DNA from: Flavobacterium psychroterrae
GTDB taxonomy: Bacteria > Bacteroidota > Bacteroidia > Flavobacteriales > Flavobacteriaceae
NCBI RefSeq assembly: GCF_018380615.1
Contig: NZ_JAGYVZ010000001.1
Span: 279,723 to 343,722, forward strand
Length of the DNA: 64,000 nt
Direction: 5' to 3'
Below are positions 7,992 to 16,561 of the stretch, piece by piece. Under the pieces are notes generated by a model, which made no database searches, had not been told where the DNA came from, and saw nothing but the letters and a program-made list of their open reading frames with translations. Every line of letters begins with the position of its first letter. Position 1 is the first letter of the stretch. The position numbers were made by a program, and so were the translations under genes.

Positions 7992-10900
7992 TTACTCTTT
8001 ATGAGCTTCTATCAATTTTACTTCCTCTTCATCATCATCGTCATCATCATAACCTTCTTTTGCCGGTCCACTTACTCTTTCCTGTAAAGTCTGGAAAATG
8101 ATAAACAAAATTGGAATAACAAATACTCCTAATATGGTTCCGATTAACATTCCTCCAACGGCTCCTGTACCAATTGATTTATTCCCGACAGCTCCTGCTC
8201 CGGAAGCAAACATTAAAGGCACAAGTCCTAAAATAAAGGCGAATGAAGTCATCAAAATAGGTCGTAAACGTGCTACGGCTCCTTCAATTGCTGCTTGTAC
8301 AATTGGCATTCCTTTTCGTCTTCTTTCCAATGCAAATTCGACAATCAAAATACCGTTCTTCGCCAACAATCCAATCAACATGATTAAGGAAATCTGCAAG
8401 TAAATATTACTGTTTAATTTGAAAATGATCGAGAACAAATACGCCCCGGCCAATCCAAACGGAATCGAAAATAATACTGCAAATGGTAAAATATAACTCT
8501 CGTATTGTGCACTTAATAAAAAGTAAACAAAAACAAGACATAATATAAAGATGAAAATAGTTTCACTTCCTGATGCTAATTCCTCACGTGTTAATCCCGA
8601 AAACTCGTAACCATAACCTGATGGCAACTCTTGTGCAGCAACTTCCTGAATCGCTTTAATCGCATCTCCTGAACTGAATCCCGGATTTGGCGCTCCTGTA
8701 ATAGCGATAGAAGAGAAAAGGTTAAATCTAGAAATAGATTCCGGTCCAAAAACTCTGGTCATTTTTACAAACTCTGTAATTGGAGCCATATTTCCGGCAC
8801 TGTTTCTAACAAATATTTTGTTCAGTCCTTCTGTATTGGTTCTGAATTCTGGTGAAGCCTGAATCATTACACGGTATTGTTTTCCGAATTTATTGAAATT
8901 AGAAGCATATAAACCTCCGTAATAACCCTGCATCGTAGATAAAATTGTATTTACCGGAACTCCTGCATCTTTTGCTTTTGCCAGGTTAATATCCATCATA
9001 TATTGAGGGAAACCAGGATTAAAAGGCGTAGTTGCATATTGTATTTCAGGACGTTTTGATAACTTTTCTAAGAATTCAGTATTTACTTTAAAGAATTCTG
9101 CTGTTGTGTGTCCTCCTTTATCCTGTAATTGGAATTCGAATCCACCACTTTGTCCAAAACCCTGAATGGTTGGCGGAGAAATAAAGAAGATATTAGCCTC
9201 ACGGATTCCGCTTGTTTTAGCAAAAAGCTGACCAATAACATCATCAACACTCAAATCACGTTTGTCCCACGTTTCCAGTTTTACAATAACCATACTGTAG
9301 GCACTACCCGCACCTGCCGTAAAGTTTTGTCCCACAATTCTAAGTGTATTTTTAACACCCGGAATCGTTTTGGCAATACTGTCTACCCTTTTTGCAATAA
9401 CATCAGAACGTTCCATCGAAGCCGATGGCGGTAAACTAATATTAGCAAAAACAGTTCCCTGATCTTCCGCAGGAACGAAAGCAGATGGTGTAGTTTTCAT
9501 CATATAAAATAATGCTGCACCTGCGAAAACAATTGACGCTAATACAATCCATTTTTTAACGGAAAGAAACTGAACTGATCTTTTATATTTATTCGTAACA
9601 TTATCAAATGCAACGTTAAACGAAGTATAAAATCTCTGAATAAAACTTTTATGTTTATGATCGTCTGCGTGTGGTTTTAAAAGCAAAGCACATAATGCAG
9701 GACTCAAAGTCAAGGCATTAATCGCCGAAAGAATAATCGCAACGGCTAGTGTGATACCAAATTGTTTGTAGAAAACCCCAGTTGATCCTGTAATAAAGGT
9801 TACCGGAATAAATACGGCAGCCATTACAAGTGTAATCGAAATAATCGCTCCGGAAATTTCATCCATTGCATCAATCGTAGCTTTTTTAGACGATTTATAA
9901 CCGTGATCCAGTTTGGCGTGAACTGCCTCGACGACAACAATAGCATCATCGACCACAATACCAATGGCAAGTACCATCGCAAAAAGAGTTAATAAGTTGA
10001 TCGTAAACCCAAATAAATTCAGGAAGAAGAAGGTTCCTACAATCGCAACCGGAACCGCAATCGCCGGAATTAACGTTGATCTAAAATCCTGAAGGAAGAT
10101 AAATACAACGATAAAAACCAATATAAAAGCTTCAATTAAAGTATGGATTACTTTTTCGATCGAAGCATCTAAGTTTTCGTTAACATCTACAAGAATTGTA
10201 TATTTTACTCCTTTTGGGAAGTTTTTTGCAGCCTCTTCAATAAGTGCTTTGGAGTTGTTAATTACATCACGGGCATTTGATCCGGGAGTCTGGCTAATTG
10301 CCATTGCCGCAGATTCTACACCGTTTGTTTTAATCGTAGAGGTATAACTTAAAGCGCCTAACTCTACTTTTGCAACATCTTTTAATCGTAACATTTGTCC
10401 GTTACCAACAGATTTGATTATGATATCACCAAATTCCTTATGGCTGGTCAAACGTCCTTTATATTTAATTACATATTGAAAAGCCTGAGCCCCGTTTTCA
10501 CCAAATTTTCCTGGTGCAGCTTCGATATTTTGCTCTGCCAAAGCAGCCGAAATATCACTTGGAATCAGTTTATATTGTTGCATGATATCCGGCTTTAACC
10601 AGATTCTCATGGAGTAATCTTTGGCACCAAAAACGGTTACATCTCCTACTCCAACTACACGCTGAATTTGAGGAACAAGATTAATCTTAGCATAATTTTG
10701 AAGGAATGTCTGATCATAAGCAGGATCATCACTATATAAAGAGAAAATCACTAAGTTACTACTCTGACTCTTTGTTACCGTTACCCCAGCCTGAGTAACC
10801 TCTACCGGTAATAAACTGGTTGCTCTTGAAACCCTGTTTTGAACGTTTACCGCTGCTAAATCAGGATTTGTTCCTACTTTAAAGAAAATTTTGATAGAAG

Positions 10901-11162
10901 CATTTCCATCATTTGTAGCTGTAGAAGTCATGTAAGTCATGTTTTCTACACCGTTAATTTGCTCTTCAAGCGGAATTACAATACTTTTAAGTACAACATC
11001 TGCATTGACACCTGTATAACTTGCCGAAACGTTTACTGTAGGTGGAGCGATGTCAGGATATTGAGATATAGGTAACTCAATAAGTCCTAAAACTCCCAAA
11101 ATGACAATAATAACAGATATTACCGTCGAAAGTACAGGTCTTTGTATGAATATTTTAAACAT
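7992..11162 (-). CDS. RND efflux pump permease, AcrB/HAE1 family
   Basis: 1056 residues, full length for the family. It starts MFKIFIQRPVLSTVISVIIV, the classic first transmembrane helix. TM4 carries the proton-relay acidic pair in GIVVDDAIVVVEAV, TM10 has LLAKNGILIVEFA with the essential Lys, and both periplasmic porter/docking halves are present. The C-terminal tail ends in an Asp/Glu run (GYDDDDDDEEEVKL) encoded by a GAT/GAC-like simple repeat; such acidic tails vary freely. The gene lies between adaptor and channel genes with spacers of 7 and 18 bp, and divergent from a LytTR two-component system that may control it. Probable multidrug or organic-compound export driven by the proton gradient. 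Confidence 0.95.
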   Translation of the reverse strand: MFKIFIQRPVLSTVISVIIVILGVLGLIELPISQYPDIAPPTVNVSASYTGVNADVVLKSIVIPLEEQINGVENMTYMTSTATNDGNASIKIFFKVGTNPDLAAVNVQNRVSRATSLLPVEVTQAGVTVTKSQSSNLVIFSLYSDDPAYDQTFLQNYAKINLVPQIQRVVGVGDVTVFGAKDYSMRIWLKPDIMQQYKLIPSDISAALAEQNIEAAPGKFGENGAQAFQYVIKYKGRLTSHKEFGDIIIKSVGNGQMLRLKDVAKVELGALSYTSTIKTNGVESAAMAISQTPGSNARDVINNSKALIEEAAKNFPKGVKYTILVDVNENLDASIEKVIHTLIEAFILVFIVVFIFLQDFRSTLIPAIAVPVAIVGTFFFLNLFGFTINLLTLFAMVLAIGIVVDDAIVVVEAVHAKLDHGYKSSKKATIDAMDEISGAIISITLVMAAVFIPVTFITGSTGVFYKQFGITLAVAIILSAINALTLSPALCALLLKPHADDHKHKSFIQRFYTSFNVAFDNVTNKYKRSVQFLSVKKWIVLASIVFAGAALFYMMKTTPSAFVPAEDQGTVFANISLPPSASMERSDVIAKRVDSIAKTIPGVKNTLRIVGQNFTAGAGSAYSMVIVKLETWDKRDLSVDDVIGQLFAKTSGIREANIFFISPPTIQGFGQSGGFEFQLQDKGGHTTAEFFKVNTEFLEKLSKRPEIQYATTPFNPGFPQYMMDINLAKAKDAGVPVNTILSTMQGYYGGLYASNFNKFGKQYRVMIQASPEFRTNTEGLNKIFVRNSAGNMAPITEFVKMTRVFGPESISRFNLFSSIAITGAPNPGFSSGDAIKAIQEVAAQELPSGYGYEFSGLTREELASGSETIFIFILCLVFVYFLLSAQYESYILPFAVLFSIPFGLAGAYLFSIIFKLNSNIYLQISLIMLIGLLAKNGILIVEFALERRRKGMPIVQAAIEGAVARLRPILMTSFAFILGLVPLMFASGAGAVGNKSIGTGAVGGMLIGTILGVFVIPILFIIFQTLQERVSGPAKEGYDDDDDDEEEVKLIEAHKE

Positions 11163-11169
11163 TTTTTTC

Positions 11170-12330
11170 TTATTTTAAGTCAGCGTAAACCGTTTCCTGA
11201 TTCTGATTTTGGGCTTTAATTTCGGTTCCTTCTTTTAAAGCAGCAACTCCTTCTAATACAATTTGATCTCCTGCTTTTAAGCCGCTTGTAACAACATAAT
11301 AATTACCTGCTGTATTTTCAAGTTTGGTAATATTGACGTTTTTAGTTTTTCCGTCTTTCCCTACTGTAACTGCAAATATTTTATCCTGAAGTTCGAATGT
11401 AGCACTTTGAGGAACTAAGATTACATCTTTAACATAATTTGGAATTCGAACTGTAGTACTGCTTCCGCTTCTGATAATTCCTTTTGGATTTGCAAAACGA
11501 GCTCTGATATTAACCGTACCTGTTTCGGTATTGATTAATCCGTTTACGGTTTCAATATGTCCTTTTTCATCATAAGTAGAACCATCTGAAAGTAAAAGTG
11601 AAACGGCAGGTATTTGTTTGATTTTTTGTGCTAATGAAGTTCCTGAACCACTTTGAGAGAAAGTCAGCAAGGCTTTTTCGTTCATGGCAAAATACGCATA
11701 AACGTTGCCAATACTTGAAACTGTTGTTAACGGATCAGCTGTATTTGAACTTACCAAACTTCCTAAACGAAATGGAATTGAACCTACAACACCATTAACA
11801 GGACTTGTTACTGTTGTATATCCTAAATTTGTTTTGGCATTTACTAAAGCTGCATTTGCCTGAGCTACTGCTGCTAAAGCTGACTCATAAGTATATTGAG
11901 CCGATTCAAGGTCATATTTACTAATGATTCCTTTTTCTACAAGCGGTTTTACTTTGTTTACAGCCAGTTTTGCTGCACTTAAATCTGCCTGAGCGCTTTT
12001 TATACTTGCAGATGCCGTACGAACTTGTTGCTCATATTCCGGCGCGCTAATTTTGAATAAAGGCTGCCCTGCTTTTACAACAGCACCTTCATCAACAAAA
12101 ATTTTGTCGATATAACCTTCAACTCTGGGTCTGATTTCAATATTTTGCTGTCCCTGAATACTTGCAGGAAAGTCATTATTTAATGTAGCTGATTTTGTTT
12201 CTAAAGTCAGCGTTTTATACTCTTTAACTTGTGGTGCACCTCCGGCCTGTGCCGATTTGTCATTTTTATTACCGCAAGAAGCGATGATAATAGATGCTGC
12301 GAGAATGCTTAAAAAGGATTGCTTATTCAT
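11170..12330 (-). CDS. RND efflux periplasmic adaptor, AcrA/MFP family
   Basis: 386 residues. A lipobox IASC with Cys19 anchors it to the inner membrane. IEIRPRVEGYIDKIFVDEGAVVKAGQPLF is represented by its biotinyl-lipoyl halves on either side of a coiled-coil hairpin (Ala/Lys-rich, about residues 100-165). A beta-barrel and the membrane-proximal domain follow (GLKAGDQIVLEGVAALKEGTEI). It is the first gene of the efflux operon and 7 bp ahead of the pump. The 265-bp upstream spacer is shared with the divergent sensor kinase and contains a phased direct repeat. Function: bridges the pump and outer-membrane channel. Confidence 0.94.
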   Translation of the reverse strand: MNKQSFLSILAASIIIASCGNKNDKSAQAGGAPQVKEYKTLTLETKSATLNNDFPASIQGQQNIEIRPRVEGYIDKIFVDEGAVVKAGQPLFKISAPEYEQQVRTASASIKSAQADLSAAKLAVNKVKPLVEKGIISKYDLESAQYTYESALAAVAQANAALVNAKTNLGYTTVTSPVNGVVGSIPFRLGSLVSSNTADPLTTVSSIGNVYAYFAMNEKALLTFSQSGSGTSLAQKIKQIPAVSLLLSDGSTYDEKGHIETVNGLINTETGTVNIRARFANPKGIIRSGSSTTVRIPNYVKDVILVPQSATFELQDKIFAVTVGKDGKTKNVNITKLENTAGNYYVVTSGLKAGDQIVLEGVAALKEGTEIKAQNQNQETVYADLK

Positions 12331-12419
12331 TGTGAAAAATGTGTAATTATCAATTTATATCGTAACAAAAGAACTAAAATATAACAAACGAAAAATTTTC
12401 AATAGACGGAGGGTAAAAA

Positions 12420-12451
12420 ACAATCGATAGATATACCATCACAACCGATGG
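12420..12451. promoter_or_regulatory. Candidate LytTR operator: two direct repeats 21 bp apart
   Basis: ACAATCGATAG (12420-12430) and ACAACCGATGG (12441-12451) match at 9 of 11 positions and start 21 bp apart, i.e. two helical turns. LytTR-domain regulators of the AgrA type bind paired ~9-bp direct repeats with this phasing. The site lies about 90-120 bp upstream of the adaptor ATG and about 145 bp upstream of the kinase ATG, between the efflux operon and the LytTR pair. The repeat is seen; its function is inferred. The rest of the 12331-12595 spacer shows no clear full promoter to me. Confidence 0.45.
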
Positions 12452-12595
12452 AAATTTATTTAACGACAGATATGCATTTTAAAACAGGCTCGTCGGCTCT
12501 AAAATGGTTTTTACGGGTTCTCATTCTATTTTGGGCGATTCGTTTGATATGTTCTATAAATATAATGTAATATTGTCACAAAATCAAACTTTACA

Positions 12596-13645
12596 ATGTC
12601 ACCAAACTTTTTTAAACCGTACATATTCACAGGATTACATATTCTTGGCTGGTTATTATTGGGATTCACGCTATTGTTTTACATCCCTTTGACATGGAAT
12701 ATTGTGCTTCCGTCAATTTTCTGGTTATGGCAGTCAATTGTGTTGTTTTTTATGATTGTTATTTTTTATTCTAATGCATTAATAATAGTTCCAAGGACAA
12801 TTATAACAGATAAAATAAGTCCTTTTTTCCTATGGGCACTTTTTAGCATTTTTGCGATGCAGTTTGTGGCGTATATATATAATTATAACACTGATTTACA
12901 TAATAAACTGGCTATAATTCTAGGGTTTAAAAAATACCGAAATGATTATTTTGATAATTATACTTTCACTATAAGCCTTTTGGTTTTAGGAATCAGCACA
13001 AGTTGGGCGATGTTACATCATTGGCAAAAAGCCGCGCAACACAAGCAAAAACTGGAGCAGGATAAAACAATGGCTGAACTTGCTATGTTAAAAGCACAGA
13101 TTAATCCGCACTTTTTCTTTAATTCGCTAAACAGCATTTATTCCCTTACTTATACTAATATTGAAGATTCACGCGTTGCACTTCATACCTTGAGCCGCAT
13201 GATGCGCTATTTACTTTACAGCACTGAAGGCGAAAGAACTACTTTATTAAAAGAAGCCGATTTCATGAAAGATTTTATAGCTTTGATGAAACTTCGTGCC
13301 AATAGTAAACTGACAATAACGACAGATATTCCCGAAAAAATACACGATTATCCTATTGTTCCAATGTTGTTGTTACCTTTAGTAGAAAATGCTTTTAAAC
13401 ACGGCGTTCATGCCACAGATAAAAGTGAAATACATATTAAACTGAGACAACAGGGAAATAACCTTGAATTTGAAGTTGAAAATACCTTTTTTGAAAAAAC
13501 GTCTACAACAGATCAGGGCGGAATTGGGTTAACGAATACCAAACGCAGATTGCATTTAATTTATCCGCACAATCATATTATGACTTGCGGTCTTGATAAA
13601 AACGGAAAATATAAAGTAAATCTGCAAATAACTTTAGAACAATGA
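12596..13645 (+). CDS. LytS/YehU-type sensor histidine kinase
   Basis: 349 residues. Four transmembrane helices lie in roughly residues 8-32, 38-64, 76-95 and 122-140, with no large sensor domain. They are followed by the His_kinase (PF06580) signature QINPHFFFNSLNSI with His172 as the likely phosphoacceptor, and an atypical HATPase domain (LLPLVENAFKHGV, GGIGLTNTKRRL). Its stop overlaps the next gene's start (ATGA at 13642-13645), so kinase and regulator are coupled. The pair is divergent from the RND efflux operon, which suggests that it senses an envelope signal and tunes efflux. The ligand cannot be inferred. Confidence 0.92.
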   Translation: MSPNFFKPYIFTGLHILGWLLLGFTLLFYIPLTWNIVLPSIFWLWQSIVLFFMIVIFYSNALIIVPRTIITDKISPFFLWALFSIFAMQFVAYIYNYNTDLHNKLAIILGFKKYRNDYFDNYTFTISLLVLGISTSWAMLHHWQKAAQHKQKLEQDKTMAELAMLKAQINPHFFFNSLNSIYSLTYTNIEDSRVALHTLSRMMRYLLYSTEGERTTLLKEADFMKDFIALMKLRANSKLTITTDIPEKIHDYPIVPMLLLPLVENAFKHGVHATDKSEIHIKLRQQGNNLEFEVENTFFEKTSTTDQGGIGLTNTKRRLHLIYPHNHIMTCGLDKNGKYKVNLQITLEQ

Positions 13646-14373
13646 TTGTATTAAAATGTATAGCAGTAGACGATGAACCACTCGCTTTGAGACTGGTGGA
13701 AACATTTATAGAACAAACTCCGTTTTTAGAATTAGCGTGCAGTTGTGATAACGCGGTTGAAGCAATGACGTTGATACGAGAGCAACAACCTGATATTGTT
13801 TTTTTAGACATTAATATGCCCAATTTAACGGGTATGGAACTTGCCCGACTTTTACAGGAACAACCCGGTCCATTGCCTAAAATTATTTTTACAACCGCCT
13901 ATAATCATTATGCGATTGAAGGTTATAAAGTAAATGCCGTAGATTATCTTCTAAAACCTTTTAGTTACGAAGAGTTTTTGCGCGCCGCCAATAAAGTGCT
14001 GCAAATGTCTGAAGAAGCATCGAATCATTTTCAATCCATCGCGGCAGATGATGAATTTATATTTTTAAAAGTAGAATATCAATGGGTTAGAATTTCCCTG
14101 AAAGATATTTTATACATCGAAAGTTTAAAAGATTATGTAAAAGTTCATCTTGAAGATACCGAAAAAACATTGATGTCACTGATTTCGCTAAAAGCACTGG
14201 AAGAAAAATTACCTTCATCAAAATTCATGCGAATCAACCGCTCCTTTATTGTTTCATTAGAAAAGATAAACGCAATAAGCAAAAATTCAATCTTTGTTAA
14301 TAAAACCGAAATAACTGTTGGGGAGCAGTACAAAGAAACCATTAAAACCATTGTAGAAAAATGGTTGAAATAA
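13642..14373 (+). CDS. LytTR-family response regulator
   Basis: 243 residues. The N-terminal receiver domain has the acidic pair DDE at 10-12, phosphoacceptor Asp56 in FLDINMPN, and a KPF-type Lys in DYLLKPFSYEEF. A LytTR DNA-binding domain occupies about 145-243 (IFLKVEYQWVRI, ILYIESLKDYVKVHL, FMRINRSFIVSLEKI). It is translated from an ATG overlapping the kinase stop. Such regulators bind pairs of direct repeats, and a fitting pair lies in the divergent spacer at 12420-12451. Likely targets are therefore the efflux operon and its own promoter; this is inference. Confidence 0.93.
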   Translation: MIVLKCIAVDDEPLALRLVETFIEQTPFLELACSCDNAVEAMTLIREQQPDIVFLDINMPNLTGMELARLLQEQPGPLPKIIFTTAYNHYAIEGYKVNAVDYLLKPFSYEEFLRAANKVLQMSEEASNHFQSIAADDEFIFLKVEYQWVRISLKDILYIESLKDYVKVHLEDTEKTLMSLISLKALEEKLPSSKFMRINRSFIVSLEKINAISKNSIFVNKTEITVGEQYKETIKTIVEKWLK

Positions 14374-14405
14374 TTTGTTAAGTTCTATCGGACGATTATA
14401 TATGT

Positions 14406-14590
14406 CGCTCCGCTGGAGTTTTTCAGAGTCCCAGAGGGACGTAATATTTATAGAAATAATATTTATATATATTGCGGCAAAACCCCATCGGGGTGAAATA
14501 TAAAATTATAACCAATATAAAACCCCATCGGGGTGAATATAAAATTACAACGAAAAAATGCCACTCCGTTGGAGCTTTTTGCAAAACCTG
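14406..14590. repeat. Intergenic palindromic repeat cluster, family G (CCCCATCGGGGTG)
   Basis: The 277-bp gap after the LytTR regulator holds several short palindromes. AACCCCATCGGGGTGAA occurs twice (14481-14497 and 14521-14537). GCTCCGCTGGAG (14407) and ACTCCGTTGGAG (14573) bracket the block, and GTCCCAGAGGGAC lies at about 14429. The spacing words between them are A/T-rich and also repeated (ATATAAAATTA). No gene is visible here. It looks like a cluster of hairpin-forming intergenic elements. Confidence 0.7.
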
Positions 14591-14650
14591 AAAAGATATT
14601 TAATTTATACTCGCCGATATTTAGAAAATACAGACTAAATCAAATTTAAA

Positions 14651-14944
14651 ATGGAAAAAAAATCAAACAAATATTACCTGACATTAAGTCTAAAAGAATA
14701 TGCAAACGGTGAAACCCAACCCGCGAAAGAACTCGGATTGCAATTTGACAATCATGATGAAATATTTGGTATAATAGAAAGAATAAAAGATAAAAATATT
14801 TTTGAAGATCCTAACGAAGCAGCGCAATTTGCAATTGGACTAAAATTATTTAGCGAAATAAAACTAAAACATCGCAAAAATCCCCTTTTTGATGAATTGA
14901 ACGAAGTATTTCCTTTATTCATGAAAAAACTAAAAAGCTTGTAA
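14651..14944 (+). CDS. Small DUF3861-like protein
   Basis: 97 residues, no signal peptide or membrane segment. The pattern of a basic N-terminal strand (KKSNKYYLTLSLKEY), an acidic middle (NHDEIFGIIERIKDK) and an ending with a conserved Phe-rich helix (NEVFPLFMKKLKSL) resembles DUF3861 proteins, for which no function is known to me. It stands alone between the repeat cluster and a terminator whose stem includes its last codons and stop. The family call is made from memory of the pattern and is moderate. Confidence 0.6.
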   Translation: MEKKSNKYYLTLSLKEYANGETQPAKELGLQFDNHDEIFGIIERIKDKNIFEDPNEAAQFAIGLKLFSEIKLKHRKNPLFDELNEVFPLFMKKLKSL

Positions 14945-14966
14945 TTATCTACAAGCTTTTTTTATT
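14932..14966 (+). terminator. Rho-independent terminator overlapping a stop codon
   Basis: The arms AAAAGCTTGTA and TACAAGCTTTT enclose a six-base loop and are followed by a T run. The stop codon of the small upstream protein lies inside the left arm and loop, so translation would run up to the hairpin. Confidence 0.85.
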
Positions 14967-15049
14967 TTAGTTTCAAAGTTTATTATATTCTGTTATTTAT
15001 TTAATTATTAATTGTGAGTCATCAATTTTTATGATGTAGCAAATAATTA

Positions 15050-15116
15050 GCGCGCAAAGTCGCAAAGACGCAAAGTTTTAATGTAATTGCTTTGCTTCTT
15101 TACGACTTCGCTTGAG
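15050..15116. repeat. Family B element, degenerate copy
   Basis: GCGCGCAAAGTCGCAAAG and the following GACGCAAAG form a left arm built from GCAAAG words. A decayed right arm (GCTTTGCTTC, then GACTTCGCTTGAG) follows at 15090-15116. Better copies of the same family are at 16311-16468 and 60495-60635. No gene is visible between 14966 and 15203. Confidence 0.5.
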
Positions 15117-15203
15117 ATTTTATATGTGGTTTTACTTTGATTTAAAAATATTGCTTCAAACAAATCGTTTTATTTCCTAAATTTATTTTTCAAAATTTAA
15201 ACT

Positions 15204-16097
15204 ATGGACAAACTAACCAAAGAAGATATTAGTCAGGAAGTATTTGATTTATATGATGATTACGCCCACAATAAAATCAACCGAAGACAATTTGTCGAAA
15301 AACTATCCATATTTGCTGTAGGCGCTGTTACTTTGCCTTCACTTTTAAGTTTTATGACGCCTAATTATGTTGATAGTATTTTAATTCCGCCCACGGACCC
15401 ACGCTTAAAAACAGGTTATATCAATTATGATTCGCCAAAAGGCGGAGGAAGTATCAAAGGTCTTTTGTCACAACCGTCTGAAACCAAAAAAAAATTACCC
15501 GGAATTATCGTAGTACACGAAAATCGCGGTTTGAATCCTTATATTGAAGATGTAGGACGAAGAGCTGCTATCGAAGGTTTTATCACACTTGCTCCGGACG
15601 CTCTATCTCCATTAGGCGGTTATCCCGGAAATGACGATGCGGGACGTGAATTACAAAAAAAGCGTACCCGTGAAGAAATGCTCGAAGATTTCATCGCAGC
15701 TTATGAATATCTCAAATCACATCCGGATTGTAACGGTTATATTGGCGTAGTCGGTTTTTGTTTTGGCGGATGGATTTCAAACATGATGGCAGTAAAAATT
15801 CCAACTTTGGCGGCAGCCGTTCCTTATTACGGCGGACAACCCACAAAAGAGGAAGCAGAACTAATAAAAACGTCGCTATTATTACATTATGCAGGTTTAG
15901 ATACACGTGTAAACGAAGGCTGGCCAGCATTTCAGGAAATACTCAATAAAAATAAAGTCGAAAATACAGCTTACTTTTATCCCAACGTAAATCATGGTTT
16001 TCATAACAATACAACGCCCAGATATGACGAAGCTGCGGCAACTTTATCATGGACAAGAACCATTGATTTTTTTAAGGAAAAATTAAAAAAGAAATAG
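15204..16097 (+). CDS. Dienelactone hydrolase family protein, membrane-targeted
   Basis: 297 residues. A ~50-residue N-terminal extension contains NRRQFVEKLSIFAVGAVTLP, which resembles a twin-arginine-like or simple export/anchor signal with R-R followed by a hydrophobic stretch. The catalytic domain follows from ~70 with the DLH triad: Cys186 in GFCFGGW, Asp233 in AGLDTRV and His264 in NHGFHNN. The active-site Cys is characteristic of dienelactone hydrolases (carboxymethylenebutenolidase-like), which hydrolyse cyclic esters such as those produced in chloroaromatic breakdown. The extension means it probably acts outside the cytoplasm. The real substrate is unknown. It is a single gene with repeat elements on both sides. 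Confidence 0.85.
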   Translation: MDKLTKEDISQEVFDLYDDYAHNKINRRQFVEKLSIFAVGAVTLPSLLSFMTPNYVDSILIPPTDPRLKTGYINYDSPKGGGSIKGLLSQPSETKKKLPGIIVVHENRGLNPYIEDVGRRAAIEGFITLAPDALSPLGGYPGNDDAGRELQKKRTREEMLEDFIAAYEYLKSHPDCNGYIGVVGFCFGGWISNMMAVKIPTLAAAVPYYGGQPTKEEAELIKTSLLLHYAGLDTRVNEGWPAFQEILNKNKVENTAYFYPNVNHGFHNNTTPRYDEAAATLSWTRTIDFFKEKLKKK

Positions 16098-16205
16098 AAA
16101 TTAATTGGATCAAGATTAAATGTTGAGGAAAAACATAAAATATATTAGTATTTAATTGAAGTTGCTGGTTTAGCAATTCAATAAATAAATTTTCTTTAAA
16201 ACTTT

Positions 16206-16289
16206 AATCCTTACGGGATATTTTTTCCCAGATTTTTGCCTACCAATATTTAACTCCTAACGAAGTAAAAAAATATCCCCGGAGAGATT
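16206..16289. repeat. Imperfect palindrome, family J
   Basis: Left arm AATCCTTACGGGATATTTTT (from 16206) pairs with right arm AAAAATATCCCCGGAGAGAT (to 16289) with few mismatches around a ~40-base loop. It is directly next to a family B element. The remainder of 16098-16205 holds nothing I can recognise. Confidence 0.6.
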
Positions 16290-16310
16290 ACATTTATATA
16301 CTGGGTGATT

Positions 16311-16468
16311 TTACCGCAAAGCGCGCAAAGTTTTTTATAGTAGAGTGTGTTGCTAAACACAAAGTTCACAAAGCTTTGTGTTGACCTGGCTTTGTGAACT
16401 TTTTGTTTGTTTATATCCCTCCTATATCCATCCTCCCTGGTAAAAAATCTTTGCGTGCTTTGCCGTAA
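16311..16468. repeat. Family B element with inverted arms and an inner palindrome
   Basis: Terminal arms TTACCGCAAAGCGCGCAAAG (16311-16330) and CTTTGCGTGCTTTGCCGTAA (16449-16468) match as inverted repeats at about 18 of 20 positions. Inside lies a second palindromic section with ACAAAGTTCACAAAGC and GGCTTTGTGAAC. The outer arms match the family B copy at 60495-60635. It is an intergenic, non-coding, hairpin-type element. Confidence 0.75.
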
Positions 16469-16506
16469 TTTTTTTCTCTCTCCAATGGTTTTGTGATTGA
16501 TTGTCA

Positions 16507-16548
16507 TATAAAAAATGCCTCAACTATTTGAGGCATTTTTTATATTTA
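16507..16548 (-). terminator. Bidirectional Rho-independent terminator
   Basis: AAAAAATGCCTCAA pairs with TTGAGGCATTTTTT around a four-base loop, flanked by A and T runs. It lies 14 bp beyond the stop of the thioredoxin-like gene and ends the two-gene minus-strand operon. Confidence 0.88.
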
Positions 16549-16561
16549 AGATAATCAAGAA

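Noticed and set aside
12504..12692. Plus-strand open frame overlapping the LytS-type kinase start.
   Set aside because: It is out of frame with the kinase, whose membrane helices and core are clear; no sign of a leader peptide with regulatory features.
16250..16507. Minus-strand open frame of 85 codons.
   Set aside because: It lies on a family B palindromic element and has no protein-like conservation pattern or export signal.
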